From the NCBI GenBank assembly GCA_031274335.1, contig JAISQG010000004.1:1-7847 (forward strand): DNA of 7,847 bases, read 5' to 3'. Both the position numbers and the translations under genes were made by a program. The stretch is from Gracilibacteraceae bacterium. GTDB taxonomy: Bacteria > Bacillota > Desulfitobacteriia > Desulfitobacteriales > Syntrophobotulaceae. Below, piece after piece: positions 1-6,140 of this stretch. Within the stretch, counting starts at the first letter, position 1; each line of letters starts with the position of its first letter. The notes beneath the pieces are model-generated. The model was not told the origin of the DNA, did no database searches, and was given only the letters and a program-made list of their open reading frames with translations.

Positions 1-635
1 GTATAATTTTTGATATGGACGGCACCCTGCTGGACACGATGCCGGTGTGGAAAGGACTGAGCGGGGCCTATCTCCGGCGCTATGGCGTGGAGGTCACCCC
101 GGCCGTTGAGCTGGATCTCCTGCCTCTCAGTCTGGAGCAGAGCGCCCGCTATTTTCACGAGCGCCTCGGAGTGGCGCGGAGCGAGGAAGAAATGCTGGCC
201 GAAATTTCCGCCCTGGCGGAGGAAAGATACGCGCGAACAGCCAAACCCAAAGACGGCGTGCCGGAATATCTGGCCCAATGCGCGGCCGCCGGCCACAAAA
301 TGTGTGTGGCCACGGTCACATCTCGGGACATGGCCATGCGGGCGCTGGCGCGCTTTGATCTGACCCGCTTTTTTGCCGATGTCTTCACCTGCGACACCGT
401 CGGGTTTCTCAAGTCCAACCCGCTTTTTTTCCGGAACGTGGCTGTGGGACTGGGCCTGCGCCCGGACGAAACGGCTGTCTTCGAGGACTCGTTTTATTGC
501 ATGCGTTCCGCGGCGGCGGCCGGATTGACGGTGATTGGCGTTTTTGATCAGGAGGCGGCCGGCGACGAAGCCGAGGCGCGGCGTTGCTGCCATCATTACA
601 TCTATTCTTTTACAGAATTGGTGGAAAGTGCATAA
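1..635 (+). CDS. HAD-superfamily hydrolase (phosphoglucomutase-like/phosphatase), 5'-partial
   Basis: The reading frame is open from base 3 and reads IIFDMDGTLLDT, so the ATG at 15 is the Met inside HAD motif I (DxDGT) and the true start lies before the window. Counting from that Met as residue 1, the nucleophile Asp is the codon at 12-14, motif II is VATVTS (98-103), motif III is Lys133 in FLKSNP, and motif IV is FEDS (156-159). An all-helical cap occupies roughly residues 10-80. This is the HAD subfamily IA layout of small phosphatases and beta-phosphoglucomutase-like enzymes: an aspartyl-phosphate intermediate, Mg2+-dependent, cytoplasmic. The substrate cannot be read from sequence. The stop at 633-635 lies inside a GTGCATAA overlap with the broken thiD start at 628, which shows that thiD originally followed directly. 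Codon use is GC-rich like thiD and unlike the inserted genes. The family call is secure; the specific function is not. Confidence 0.87.
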   Translation, partial: IIFDMDGTLLDTMPVWKGLSGAYLRRYGVEVTPAVELDLLPLSLEQSARYFHERLGVARSEEEMLAEISALAEERYARTAKPKDGVPEYLAQCAAAGHKMCVATVTSRDMAMRALARFDLTRFFADVFTCDTVGFLKSNPLFFRNVAVGLGLRPDETAVFEDSFYCMRSAAAAGLTVIGVFDQEAAGDEAEARRCCHHYIYSFTELVESA

Positions 636-659
636 TATGCTGACGATGGCCGGATCCGA
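578..659 (+). repeat. Left copy of 82-bp imperfect direct repeat flanking the insert
   Basis: Bases 578-659 align without gaps to 5281-5362 (constant offset 4703). I count about 14 mismatches in 82, the longest shared run being the final CGGATCCGA and adjacent bases. Similarity stops abruptly on both sides. This copy carries the intact last codons of the HAD gene and a GTG-initiated broken start of thiD. It marks the left edge of the inserted segment. At 83% identity it is either an old duplication or a join between DNA from two diverged strains. Confidence 0.85.
609..636 (+). promoter_or_regulatory. Possible sigma-70-type promoter inside the left repeat
   Basis: TTTACA (609-614) and CATAAT (631-636) are separated by 16 bases, one base short of the ideal spacing, and sit about 75 bases upstream of the first inserted gene. 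The equivalent bases in the right repeat are TTTGCA (5312-5317) and TATAAA (5334-5339), also 16 apart. Both boxes overlap coding sequence, so chance is a real possibility. If real, it would transcribe the inserted operon, and the right-hand equivalent could transcribe thiD. Confidence 0.3.
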
Positions 660-711
660 AAATGTGAAAACGAAAATAATGTCCATAATAAGGACGAAAA
701 GGAGCAACTAA
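628..711 (+). pseudogene. thiD: Broken 5' end of thiD (remnant left of the insert)
   Basis: A GTG at 628 opens a 27-codon frame whose first eleven residues, VHNMLTMAGSE, match MYKILTIAGSD at the start of the intact thiD at 5331. The GTG overlaps the HAD stop as GTGCATAA, exactly as ATGTATAA does in the right repeat. After codon 11 the frame leaves thiD and runs through insert DNA to a TAA at 709-711, one base before the ATG of the next gene. I infer that this was the original thiD start before the insertion; it cannot encode a working kinase. If translated, ribosomes would terminate on top of the next start codon. Confidence 0.75.
697..704 (+). promoter_or_regulatory. Strong ribosome binding site for the first inserted gene
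   Basis: AAAAGGAG ends 8 bases before the ATG at 713. It fixes this start and suggests efficient translation of the first gene independent of read-through from the thiD remnant. Confidence 0.75.
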
Positions 712-712
712 A

Positions 713-2476
713 ATGCCAGAAGCAACTTATGATGTAAGCAATGCGTTACACAACATCAACCGAAACTTAGCTACTGTCAACGACAATGTCGTGGAGACAT
801 CAAAGATGCTTGACATAGTTCACGGAGTGGTTAATAACGTTGACAGCAATCTCAAAGTTGTTTATGACGAGATCGAACAATTGGCCCGCGATTTTCACGA
901 TTATGTTCAGAAAGCCGAATACCAGCATAATGTTTCGCTTGCAGAAACGCGATTGGTGAAAATCAGGCAGGAACTCGAAACGAAATATGGTTATTATGCC
1001 GAAACTCGTCGCACTATCGTCGGTGTTTTACAGGCGGATGATCTGGAAATCGTTCGCAAGGATACCATTACGAACGCAACAGAAGAGCTTATGATTTCCG
1101 CGCCGGGATATTGGCTTGCTCCGGCACTTGTGGCGCTGGCGGCTTGGATTAACGATAACAAAGAATTGGCGGACAGAGCCGTGAAGGAAGCAATTCGGCG
1201 TAACGATGAAAAAACCTCACTGCTGTTTGCGCTGATCTGCCGCCGCGCTGACAGAAAGACAGCAAGCATTAAATGGGTGCAAAGATATCTCGCCAATCAA
1301 AATGAGGAATACCTCGACAGGAACGCCGTGATCATACTTGACGCTTTTGCCTCAGGTCTGTTGGGCACTGACACAGAAGGAGTTGTGGCGAAGCAACTCG
1401 ATGATTGGATGACTCGCCTACAGGAAAAAGCCGGATTCGTTGAACAACAAACAATACAGTGGTCAGATGCGATAAATCTTAAACGGAATCCGTTGACGGA
1501 TGGATTTGAATATTTGCGCAAATACAGCAAAACTTGGCCAAAACTTCAGTATATTATGGAGGGCGCGATTTTACACGCAAACATTCTTTCTTACTTTGAG
1601 AACATCTTCAACCAACAATCATCCCACTCTGCGCTCAAGGAACAGCTTGATGATATTCTCACGAGTTTAGTTACGGAATTTGACGATGAAGAACTTCCTC
1701 TCCGCCGCGACGAGAGATTAAATCAATATATTCTTAATTATGCCGGTGATTTGTCTCGGGCGCGGCAAAGCATGCAAATAGACCAAACCGCTTTCGACAT
1801 ACACAGAGACTTTACACAGCTTCTGACTGACGCAGCCATGAAACCTGAAGTATCCAATGTAAGCGTATCAACACAGAAATTTGCGGTAGCGCTCTCTCGG
1901 GACTGGATTGCCAACGCGTATAACGACGTTGTGGCTAATAATCGTATGCAAATTCCTGATGTTATCGAAATCAATGTTGAAAATTTCAACGAAGTTACTC
2001 GCGACGGCAGAGACGAAGCGGATCTAATAGAAAAATGGAGCAGTATTGTTCAAACTGAAAAGGAAAGCGCCTTGGCGCCACATACTATTAACGCATTCCA
2101 GAAATTCTGCCTTATTGGCGGGTCTGTCATCGGCGTCGTAGGTTTGATCGCCTGCATAGCCAGTCAGGTTTTCTTGGGAATAATCGCCGTCGTCGCCGGC
2201 AGCGGCATGGTGATCAATCATTTTACCAAGAAAAAAGCGGTTCAAATAAGGCGACAGCACATTGAAAGCCAACTCGAAACGAAGTTCAATGATGGCGCAC
2301 AGATTATCCGGGCCGCTCTTGCCGAGGTTGTTGATTTCCGGGCGCAGTTCGCCGAAAAGGACGGCATGAGTCAAGCGGTTGTTGACTTCTTGGAACGTGT
2401 TAAACCGGAACAATATGTAAAAAAGCTTTCAGATTCTACCCGCCGCATAAAAACAGATAAGGAGAATGTCAAGTGA
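713..2476 (+). CDS. Uncharacterised coiled-coil protein with C-terminal membrane hairpin (insert gene 1)
   Basis: I do not recognise a named family. The first 65 residues are a heptad-patterned helix with hydrophobic residues every 3-4 positions (V8, L12, I15, L19, V22 and onward to L57) and almost no Pro or Gly, which fits a coiled coil. Residues 70-450 look helical and mixed-charge, with an aromatic-rich patch around 260-300. Residues about 465-504 form two hydrophobic stretches separated by almost nothing, followed by HFTKKK, so the protein probably dips into the membrane as a hairpin with both ends cytoplasmic. A charged helical tail (510-587) follows. No signal peptide or enzymatic motif is visible. 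A strong ribosome site at 697-704 supports the ATG. The stop overlaps the next start as GTGA, which implies coupled translation. With an AAA+ ATPase in the same operon it may be the membrane anchor or the substrate of that ATPase; that is inference. Confidence 0.85.
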   Translation: MPEATYDVSNALHNINRNLATVNDNVVETSKMLDIVHGVVNNVDSNLKVVYDEIEQLARDFHDYVQKAEYQHNVSLAETRLVKIRQELETKYGYYAETRRTIVGVLQADDLEIVRKDTITNATEELMISAPGYWLAPALVALAAWINDNKELADRAVKEAIRRNDEKTSLLFALICRRADRKTASIKWVQRYLANQNEEYLDRNAVIILDAFASGLLGTDTEGVVAKQLDDWMTRLQEKAGFVEQQTIQWSDAINLKRNPLTDGFEYLRKYSKTWPKLQYIMEGAILHANILSYFENIFNQQSSHSALKEQLDDILTSLVTEFDDEELPLRRDERLNQYILNYAGDLSRARQSMQIDQTAFDIHRDFTQLLTDAAMKPEVSNVSVSTQKFAVALSRDWIANAYNDVVANNRMQIPDVIEINVENFNEVTRDGRDEADLIEKWSSIVQTEKESALAPHTINAFQKFCLIGGSVIGVVGLIACIASQVFLGIIAVVAGSGMVINHFTKKKAVQIRRQHIESQLETKFNDGAQIIRAALAEVVDFRAQFAEKDGMSQAVVDFLERVKPEQYVKKLSDSTRRIKTDKENVK

Positions 2477-2667
2477 TTTGCAACAATTGCGGAGAAAAAA
2501 TTGAGAGTGAAGCGAGGGTTTGCCCCTGTTGCGGCGGCACGGTTGCAGGCGCGACCGCGACCGGATCACAGGATAACGCGCCGAAGTCAGATCTGGCGTT
2601 CGGCCTGCCTGCTTGGAACATCGAACCGCCGACAGTAGTAGTGCGGAGAAAGGCGAGGGCCATATGA
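2473..2667 (+). CDS. Small zinc-ribbon protein (insert gene 2)
   Basis: The GTG start at 2473 overlaps the previous stop (GTGA) and is preceded by TAAGGAG (2458-2464) at 8 bases, so this start is well supported. The 64-residue product has a double-CxxC zinc ribbon: Cys3-NN-Cys6, then Cys17-PC-Cys20 followed by GG, the usual pattern for one structural zinc. A flexible linker follows (about 24-40), then a tail rich in aromatic, proline and basic residues, LPAWNIEPPTVVVRRKARAI (45-64). Such mini-proteins usually act as protein- or nucleic-acid-binding adaptors rather than enzymes. The stop overlaps the next gene's start as ATGA, so genes 1-3 form a translationally coupled run. Zinc binding is a confident family inference; the partner is unknown, with the neighbouring ATPase or the membrane protein as candidates. 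Confidence 0.82.
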   Translation: MICNNCGEKIESEARVCPCCGGTVAGATATGSQDNAPKSDLAFGLPAWNIEPPTVVVRRKARAI

Positions 2668-3125
2668 ATGATGCGCCAATTAAACCGCCGGTGATATACG
2701 CTGAATGGTCGGAGCTTCTTGATAAACTCAAGAACAAAGAGAATGACGCGTATGTTTTGGCGGCGATGCAGAGCGGTACAATCGTTTGGCAATCCGGTGT
2801 TGCGGAACGATTTGCCCGAAAACTCATAGATACTGTAAATGCACGGATGAACCTCGCGGCCGACAAGTTTCAAAAGGATATGGCTCGCGCTAACGGGCAT
2901 GAAGGCGCTATTGTTCAAGCATTGCTTTCACTTCGCAAAGAATTTGCTTTTTTATATCAAGCAATGGACCTGCCTGCTATTCCTGAAAATGACAGGACGC
3001 AGTATTGCGCTCTGGTTCGCGAGCAAGCCGATACAGCACAGACCTCGCTTGAAGAATCGGCGAAACAAGATAGATCCGGGAAGATGGCCAGTATCATTAG
3101 AAATCACAAGATAAATAATTTTTAG
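2664..3125 (+). CDS. Uncharacterised small helical protein (insert gene 3)
   Basis: The ATG at 2664 overlaps the zinc-ribbon stop (ATGA) and is preceded by a purine-rich GAGGG at about 4 bases. A longer in-frame version from 2613 would run 51 bases into the preceding gene and starts with an unrelated-looking peptide, so I prefer 2664, giving 153 residues. No catalytic motif, signal peptide or membrane segment is seen. The composition is soluble and strongly helical: WSELLDKL (15-22), a central block around WQSGVAERFARKL (42-54), a long charged helix, a proline break at 104-107 and a C-terminal RSGKMASIIRNH region (137-148). It resembles a helical-bundle adaptor or subunit. I cannot assign a family or function. 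Its tight coupling to genes 1 and 2 argues for a role in the same complex. Confidence 0.82.
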   Translation: MNDAPIKPPVIYAEWSELLDKLKNKENDAYVLAAMQSGTIVWQSGVAERFARKLIDTVNARMNLAADKFQKDMARANGHEGAIVQALLSLRKEFAFLYQAMDLPAIPENDRTQYCALVREQADTAQTSLEESAKQDRSGKMASIIRNHKINNF

Positions 3126-3144
3126 CGCAGAGGAAAATATTGTC

Positions 3145-4713
3145 ATGAGTAAACTTCAAAAATGCCAGGAATTGCTTCTCCAATACTCAAAGGCGCGCAT
3201 TCCGTTTATTGCGATAAATACAATCGAACGCGCAAGAACTCTTGAATTGTTAAAAGATGTTTCTAATGCGCTGTCCCTCACTTTTTATGTGCATACCCTG
3301 TCCAAAGGCGTGTACGATCTTTCCACCGATAAGGTGGTCATTGAGGACAAGGATGTCTATAGCGCAATCGATTTCATGAGCGAGCAGATGAAACGGCGGC
3401 AAAATTTGACTTTAGTCTTGACTGAAACCCCGGACTTAAGTTTTGAAAGCGGCGATTCACGCCAAATGCTCGACTTGGTGACGCTTGCCGAAGAGTCGGG
3501 TGGCGTCGTAATTGTATTGACCAATAATCCTGTTTGGAATCGGCTGCAACGCCTCGGGATGACGTTAAAAGTCGATTTGCCGGACGAGGAGGAGATGTAC
3601 AATGTGATAAAAGAGTACATCGACGATTATCGAAGTGAAATCACCATTGAATGGGACAACAGTGACATACGCGAGGCTGCCGCTTCGCTTACCGGAGTTA
3701 CGCGCATTGAAGCTCAGAATGTTATTGCTGCGCTAATAGCAAATAATCGAATTACAAAAGGTGATCTGGATGAAGTCCGCTCCACCAAAGACAGGCTGTT
3801 TTCTGATATTTCCGGTTTGGAAAGAGTCGAAGTCGATGCCGGTGTTGCAGATGTGGGCGGTCTTGAAGGTTTGCGGAAATGGCTTGATGAAAAAAAGCAG
3901 CTTTTTGGGGCAGAAAAACGCGAGGAGATGCGTTCACGCGGTTTACAGCCTCCAAGGGGAATATTGCTTGTCGGAGTGCCGGGGTGCGGGAAATCCCTTT
4001 CTGCCAAATCGATAGCCCTCAAATGGAAATTTCCGCTGTACAGGCTTGATTTTGCGACAGTACAGGGCAGCTATGTCGGCCAATCGGAGCAACAGCTGAA
4101 AGATGCGCTTACCACGGCCGAAAATGTAGCTCCGTGCATCTTGTGGATTGATGAAATCGAAAAAGGGCTTTCAGGTGCGGCCAGCAACAATGATGGCGGT
4201 GTGTCTACCCGTATGGTAGGACAATTCTTGTTTTGGCTGCAGGAGTGCAAAAAACAAGTATTTGTCGTCGCCACAGCAAATGACGTTTCAATGCTGCCAA
4301 GCGAATTGTTGCGGCGCGGACGTTTCGACGAACTGTTTTTTGTGGACTTGCCGACGACAGAAGAACGCGAAGAAATTATAACGCTATATGCCAAAAAATA
4401 TCTTAAAAGTGAATTCAATCCTGAACTGCTCAAACGAGTAGTTGAGATCAGCGATGGTTTCACCGGAGCTGATTTGGAGTCTACCGTTCGCGATATTGCC
4501 TATCGCGTATTGGCAAACGATGATTTTTTGCTGAATGACGAAAGTGTTATAACGGCTTTTAATAATGTCGTACCGCTGTCACAGACAGCACCTGAAAAAA
4601 TAGAAGTGATTCGCAATTGGGGCAAAGAACGGGCAGTTCCGGCTTCGGGCCGGCCTATCGGGAGTGAGGACGTCAAAAAGATCGAGCCAAAAACCAGGAA
4701 AGTTTTAGTGTAA
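3145..4713 (+). CDS. AAA+ ATPase of Ycf46-like architecture (insert gene 4)
   Basis: The product has 522 residues. Residues 1 to about 210 form a P-loop-like domain without a Walker A motif, starting with a YSKARIPFIAINTIERART segment, as in the N-terminal half of Ycf46-type proteins. A full classical AAA module follows: Walker A GVPGCGKS (277-284), pore loop with Tyr310-Val311-Gly312 in GSYVGQSE, Walker B ILWIDE (332-337), sensor 1 Asn379 in VATAND, arginine fingers within LLRRGRFDE (388-396), and sensor 2 region GFTGADLES (438-446). All key residues are present, so it should be an active ATPase that forms a hexameric ring and threads or disassembles a protein substrate, as in the FtsH/NSF/p97 group. 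It has no protease domain and no membrane segment. AGAGG (3130-3134) lies 10 bases before the ATG, 19 bases after the previous gene. It is probably the motor of the cassette; its substrate is not known, with gene 1 the obvious candidate. Confidence 0.93.
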   Translation: MSKLQKCQELLLQYSKARIPFIAINTIERARTLELLKDVSNALSLTFYVHTLSKGVYDLSTDKVVIEDKDVYSAIDFMSEQMKRRQNLTLVLTETPDLSFESGDSRQMLDLVTLAEESGGVVIVLTNNPVWNRLQRLGMTLKVDLPDEEEMYNVIKEYIDDYRSEITIEWDNSDIREAAASLTGVTRIEAQNVIAALIANNRITKGDLDEVRSTKDRLFSDISGLERVEVDAGVADVGGLEGLRKWLDEKKQLFGAEKREEMRSRGLQPPRGILLVGVPGCGKSLSAKSIALKWKFPLYRLDFATVQGSYVGQSEQQLKDALTTAENVAPCILWIDEIEKGLSGAASNNDGGVSTRMVGQFLFWLQECKKQVFVVATANDVSMLPSELLRRGRFDELFFVDLPTTEEREEIITLYAKKYLKSEFNPELLKRVVEISDGFTGADLESTVRDIAYRVLANDDFLLNDESVITAFNNVVPLSQTAPEKIEVIRNWGKERAVPASGRPIGSEDVKKIEPKTRKVLV

Positions 4714-4791
4714 TTTGAAAATATCGGTATGCAAGATTGAATTAATCTTTTGAACCTTGCTTTATTCTCAAGCCAAAGAGAGGGAAATGCC
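4714..4791 (+). other. Intergenic gap between ATPase gene and last insert gene
   Basis: This 78-base AT-rich gap contains one short inverted repeat, AAGATT (4733-4738) and AATCTT (4744-4749) around a 5-base loop, followed by TTTT ending at 4751. The stem is only 6 base pairs and AT-rich, so it is too weak to call a terminator; it could be an operator or mean nothing. AGAGAGG near 4778-4784 serves as ribosome site for the next gene. This is the longest gap between complete genes of the insert, so a separate promoter for the last gene is possible. Confidence 0.35.
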
Positions 4792-5280
4792 ATGCCAAAA
4801 CCCATGTTAAAACCACAGACACAAAGCCGGACAGATTCTGTGCCGAGTCTTAAGCCAAGTCAGGAATCGAAACAGAAAACCAATCAGCTGGACATGATGA
4901 AATTGGACAGACTATTGCGAAAGACACGCTCCAAGCCGTATATGGACGCCATACAACACCTTGACGCCGGCGGCCATGTTTGCAACTCGCAACAGACGAA
5001 GGAAATTATTGATGCCATTCAAATGGAATTCCCTGAAGTGGAACTTTCAGGAGTGTTGCTGGGCATTGTGTCAAAATGCTACCTTGGCGATGACTATGAG
5101 GTTCATAGTCTTGACGCAACCGGAGACATCATTGAGCATTTTCGCCGCGGGCAACCTTTGAAGGGCGGCCTGGAAAAAGCTCGCGCCATTGCCATTCTCG
5201 GCGGATACGAATTTATCGAAGTATATAGCGATTGCTGCCGTGCTGTGAGTTCCAACGGAAATGTTTCCGTCATCAAGTAG
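4792..5280 (+). CDS. Uncharacterised protein with disordered basic head and small folded tail (insert gene 5)
   Basis: The ATG at 4792 follows AGAGAGG at a good distance and gives 162 residues. An alternative TTG at 4750 adds 14 residues without a ribosome site and is less likely. Residues 1-34 are rich in Lys, Gln, Pro and Ser and look disordered. From about 48 the protein looks folded: helices around KPYMDAIQHL (48-57) and QQTKEIIDAIQ (67-77), a hydrophobic strand SGVLLGIVSKCYLG (86-99), then the C-terminal LEKARAIAILGGYEFIEVYS (127-146) with a Cys-Cys pair at 148-149. No enzyme motif, signal peptide or membrane segment is seen, and I do not recognise the family. The stop abuts the right repeat, so this gene ends exactly at the insert edge. 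Its place after the ATPase suggests an adaptor, substrate or regulator of it. Confidence 0.78.
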   Translation: MPKPMLKPQTQSRTDSVPSLKPSQESKQKTNQLDMMKLDRLLRKTRSKPYMDAIQHLDAGGHVCNSQQTKEIIDAIQMEFPEVELSGVLLGIVSKCYLGDDYEVHSLDATGDIIEHFRRGQPLKGGLEKARAIAILGGYEFIEVYSDCCRAVSSNGNVSVIK

Positions 5281-5362
5281 GCGGAGTTGCGGCCATCGCT
5301 ATATCTATTTATTTGCAGAATTGGTGAAAAATGTATAAAATACTGACGATAGCCGGATCCGA
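5281..5362 (+). repeat. Right copy of 82-bp imperfect direct repeat flanking the insert
   Basis: This is the partner of 578-659, aligned without gaps. It begins immediately after the stop codon of the last inserted gene and ends where thiD continues with its GGAG-motif region. It holds a HAD-gene tail and the functional start of thiD, with the stop/start overlap ATGTATAA replacing GTGCATAA of the left copy. Confidence 0.85.
5282..5338 (+). pseudogene. Remnant of the HAD gene 3' end, right of the insert
   Basis: In the frame equivalent to the HAD gene this segment reads RSCGHRYIYLFAELVKNV then stop (TAA 5336-5338), against RRCCHHYIYSFTELVESA then stop at the end of the intact gene. It has lost everything upstream and has no start. 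It shows that the right repeat derives from a HAD-thiD junction rather than from insert DNA. The sequence also carries the weak GGTGA ribosome site (5323-5327) used by thiD. Confidence 0.72.
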
Positions 5363-6140
5363 CCCCAGCGGCGGGGCGGGAATTCAGGCGGATCTCAAAA
5401 CCATAGCCGCGCATGGGATGTACGGGATGAGCGTCGTCACGGCGCTGACGGCCCAGAATACAACGGGGGTTTTCGGCGTGCGGGAGATTGAGCCGGAGTT
5501 TGTCGGGCAGCAGCTGGACGCCGTTTTCACCGACATCAGGCCTGACGCCGTGAAAATAGGCATGGCGCCTTCCGCGGCCATCATCCGCGTTATCGCGGCC
5601 AAACTGCGGGAGCATGGCGCGCGGCCTGTGGTGCTTGATCCGGTTATGGTGGCGACAAGCGGCGGGAGGTTGATGCACGCGGAGGCGAAAGAGGCGCTGG
5701 TGAGCGAGCTTTTTCCCCTGGCGGCGGTTATCACGCCCAATATGGCTGAGGCCGCCGAATTGAGCGGGCTGCCCGTCGGCACCCGCGTGGAAATGTTCGC
5801 CGCGGCCGCGCGCATCGCGGGCTGGTTTGCCGGCTGCATCCTGCTCAAGGGAGGGCATTTGTCGGACGGAGCGGATGATTTGCTTTACAGCCGCGAGCGG
5901 GCGGACTGGCTGCAAGAGGCGCATGTGCCGAACCCCGATTCCCACGGCACGGGCTGTACGCTTTCCGCCGCCCTGGCCTGTCGGCTGGCGGCCGGAGAAA
6001 CGGTGCGCGCGGGGGTGGAGCAGGCCAAAGCGTATGTGACCGGGGCGCTGAAAGCCGGGCTCCGGCTCGGCCGCGGCCGCGGCCCGCTGGATCATATGTA
6101 TGCCCTGAAAACGCCGGACGCACGGCGGGAGTTGACGTGA
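5331..6140 (+). CDS. thiD: Hydroxymethylpyrimidine/phosphomethylpyrimidine kinase
   Basis: ThiD phosphorylates hydroxymethylpyrimidine and then its monophosphate to the pyrophosphate, supplying the pyrimidine half of thiamine; it is a cytoplasmic ribokinase-fold enzyme. The sequence shows the diagnostic start MYKILTIAGSDPSGGAGIQA (1-20), KIGM (75-78), DPVMVATSG (103-111), the ITPN motif (134-137), ILLKGGH (170-176) and the anion-hole motif HGTGCTLSAA (205-214) with Cys209. Its 269 residues are the normal full length of a single-domain ThiD; no ThiE domain is fused. The first codons lie in the right repeat, so the gene's start region was replaced or duplicated when the insert arrived. The ribosome site is a weak GGTGA. 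The stop overlaps the next GTG (GTGA), coupling it to ubiE. The specific activity is a confident family call; pyridoxal kinase activity is a less likely alternative. Confidence 0.93.
   Translation: MYKILTIAGSDPSGGAGIQADLKTIAAHGMYGMSVVTALTAQNTTGVFGVREIEPEFVGQQLDAVFTDIRPDAVKIGMAPSAAIIRVIAAKLREHGARPVVLDPVMVATSGGRLMHAEAKEALVSELFPLAAVITPNMAEAAELSGLPVGTRVEMFAAAARIAGWFAGCILLKGGHLSDGADDLLYSRERADWLQEAHVPNPDSHGTGCTLSAALACRLAAGETVRAGVEQAKAYVTGALKAGLRLGRGRGPLDHMYALKTPDARRELT

Larger units (their letters stand above)
660..5280 (+). mobile_element. AT-richer five-gene insertion (genomic islet) between the HAD gene and thiD
   Basis: The segment separates two genes that originally overlapped, is bounded by an 82-base direct repeat of the disrupted junction, and is visibly poorer in GC than both flanks. 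Its five genes are all on the + strand and look like one operon. The stop codon of the last gene (5278-5280) abuts the first base of the right repeat. No integrase, transposase, terminal inverted repeat, tRNA or attachment-like core was seen, so the mechanism of arrival is unknown. Homologous recombination with DNA from a related strain carrying the cassette at the same site would explain the diverged repeat. Exact edges are uncertain by a few bases because the junctions have no distinct ends. Confidence 0.75.

Noticed and set aside
681..695. Short inverted repeat GTCC-7 bases-GGAC before insert gene 1
   Set aside because: A four-base stem is expected by chance; there is no other operator evidence.
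2613..2663. Upstream ATG extension of insert gene 3
   Set aside because: It would overlap the zinc-ribbon gene by 55 bases; the ATG at 2664 has the ATGA overlap typical of this operon.
4733..4751. Inverted repeat AAGATT/AATCTT plus TTTT as a terminator after the ATPase gene
   Set aside because: The stem is 6 base pairs, AT-rich and weak, and a same-strand gene of the same cassette follows closely; not enough for a terminator call.
660..5280. CRISPR array, tRNA or transposase within the insert
   Set aside because: No regularly spaced repeats, no tRNA-like cloverleaf and no transposase or integrase motifs were found on either strand.
5103..6095. Long open frame on the minus strand (330 codons)
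   Set aside because: It lies opposite thiD and insert gene 5, is rich in Arg, His and Gly as expected from the antisense of GC-rich coding DNA, and matches no family.
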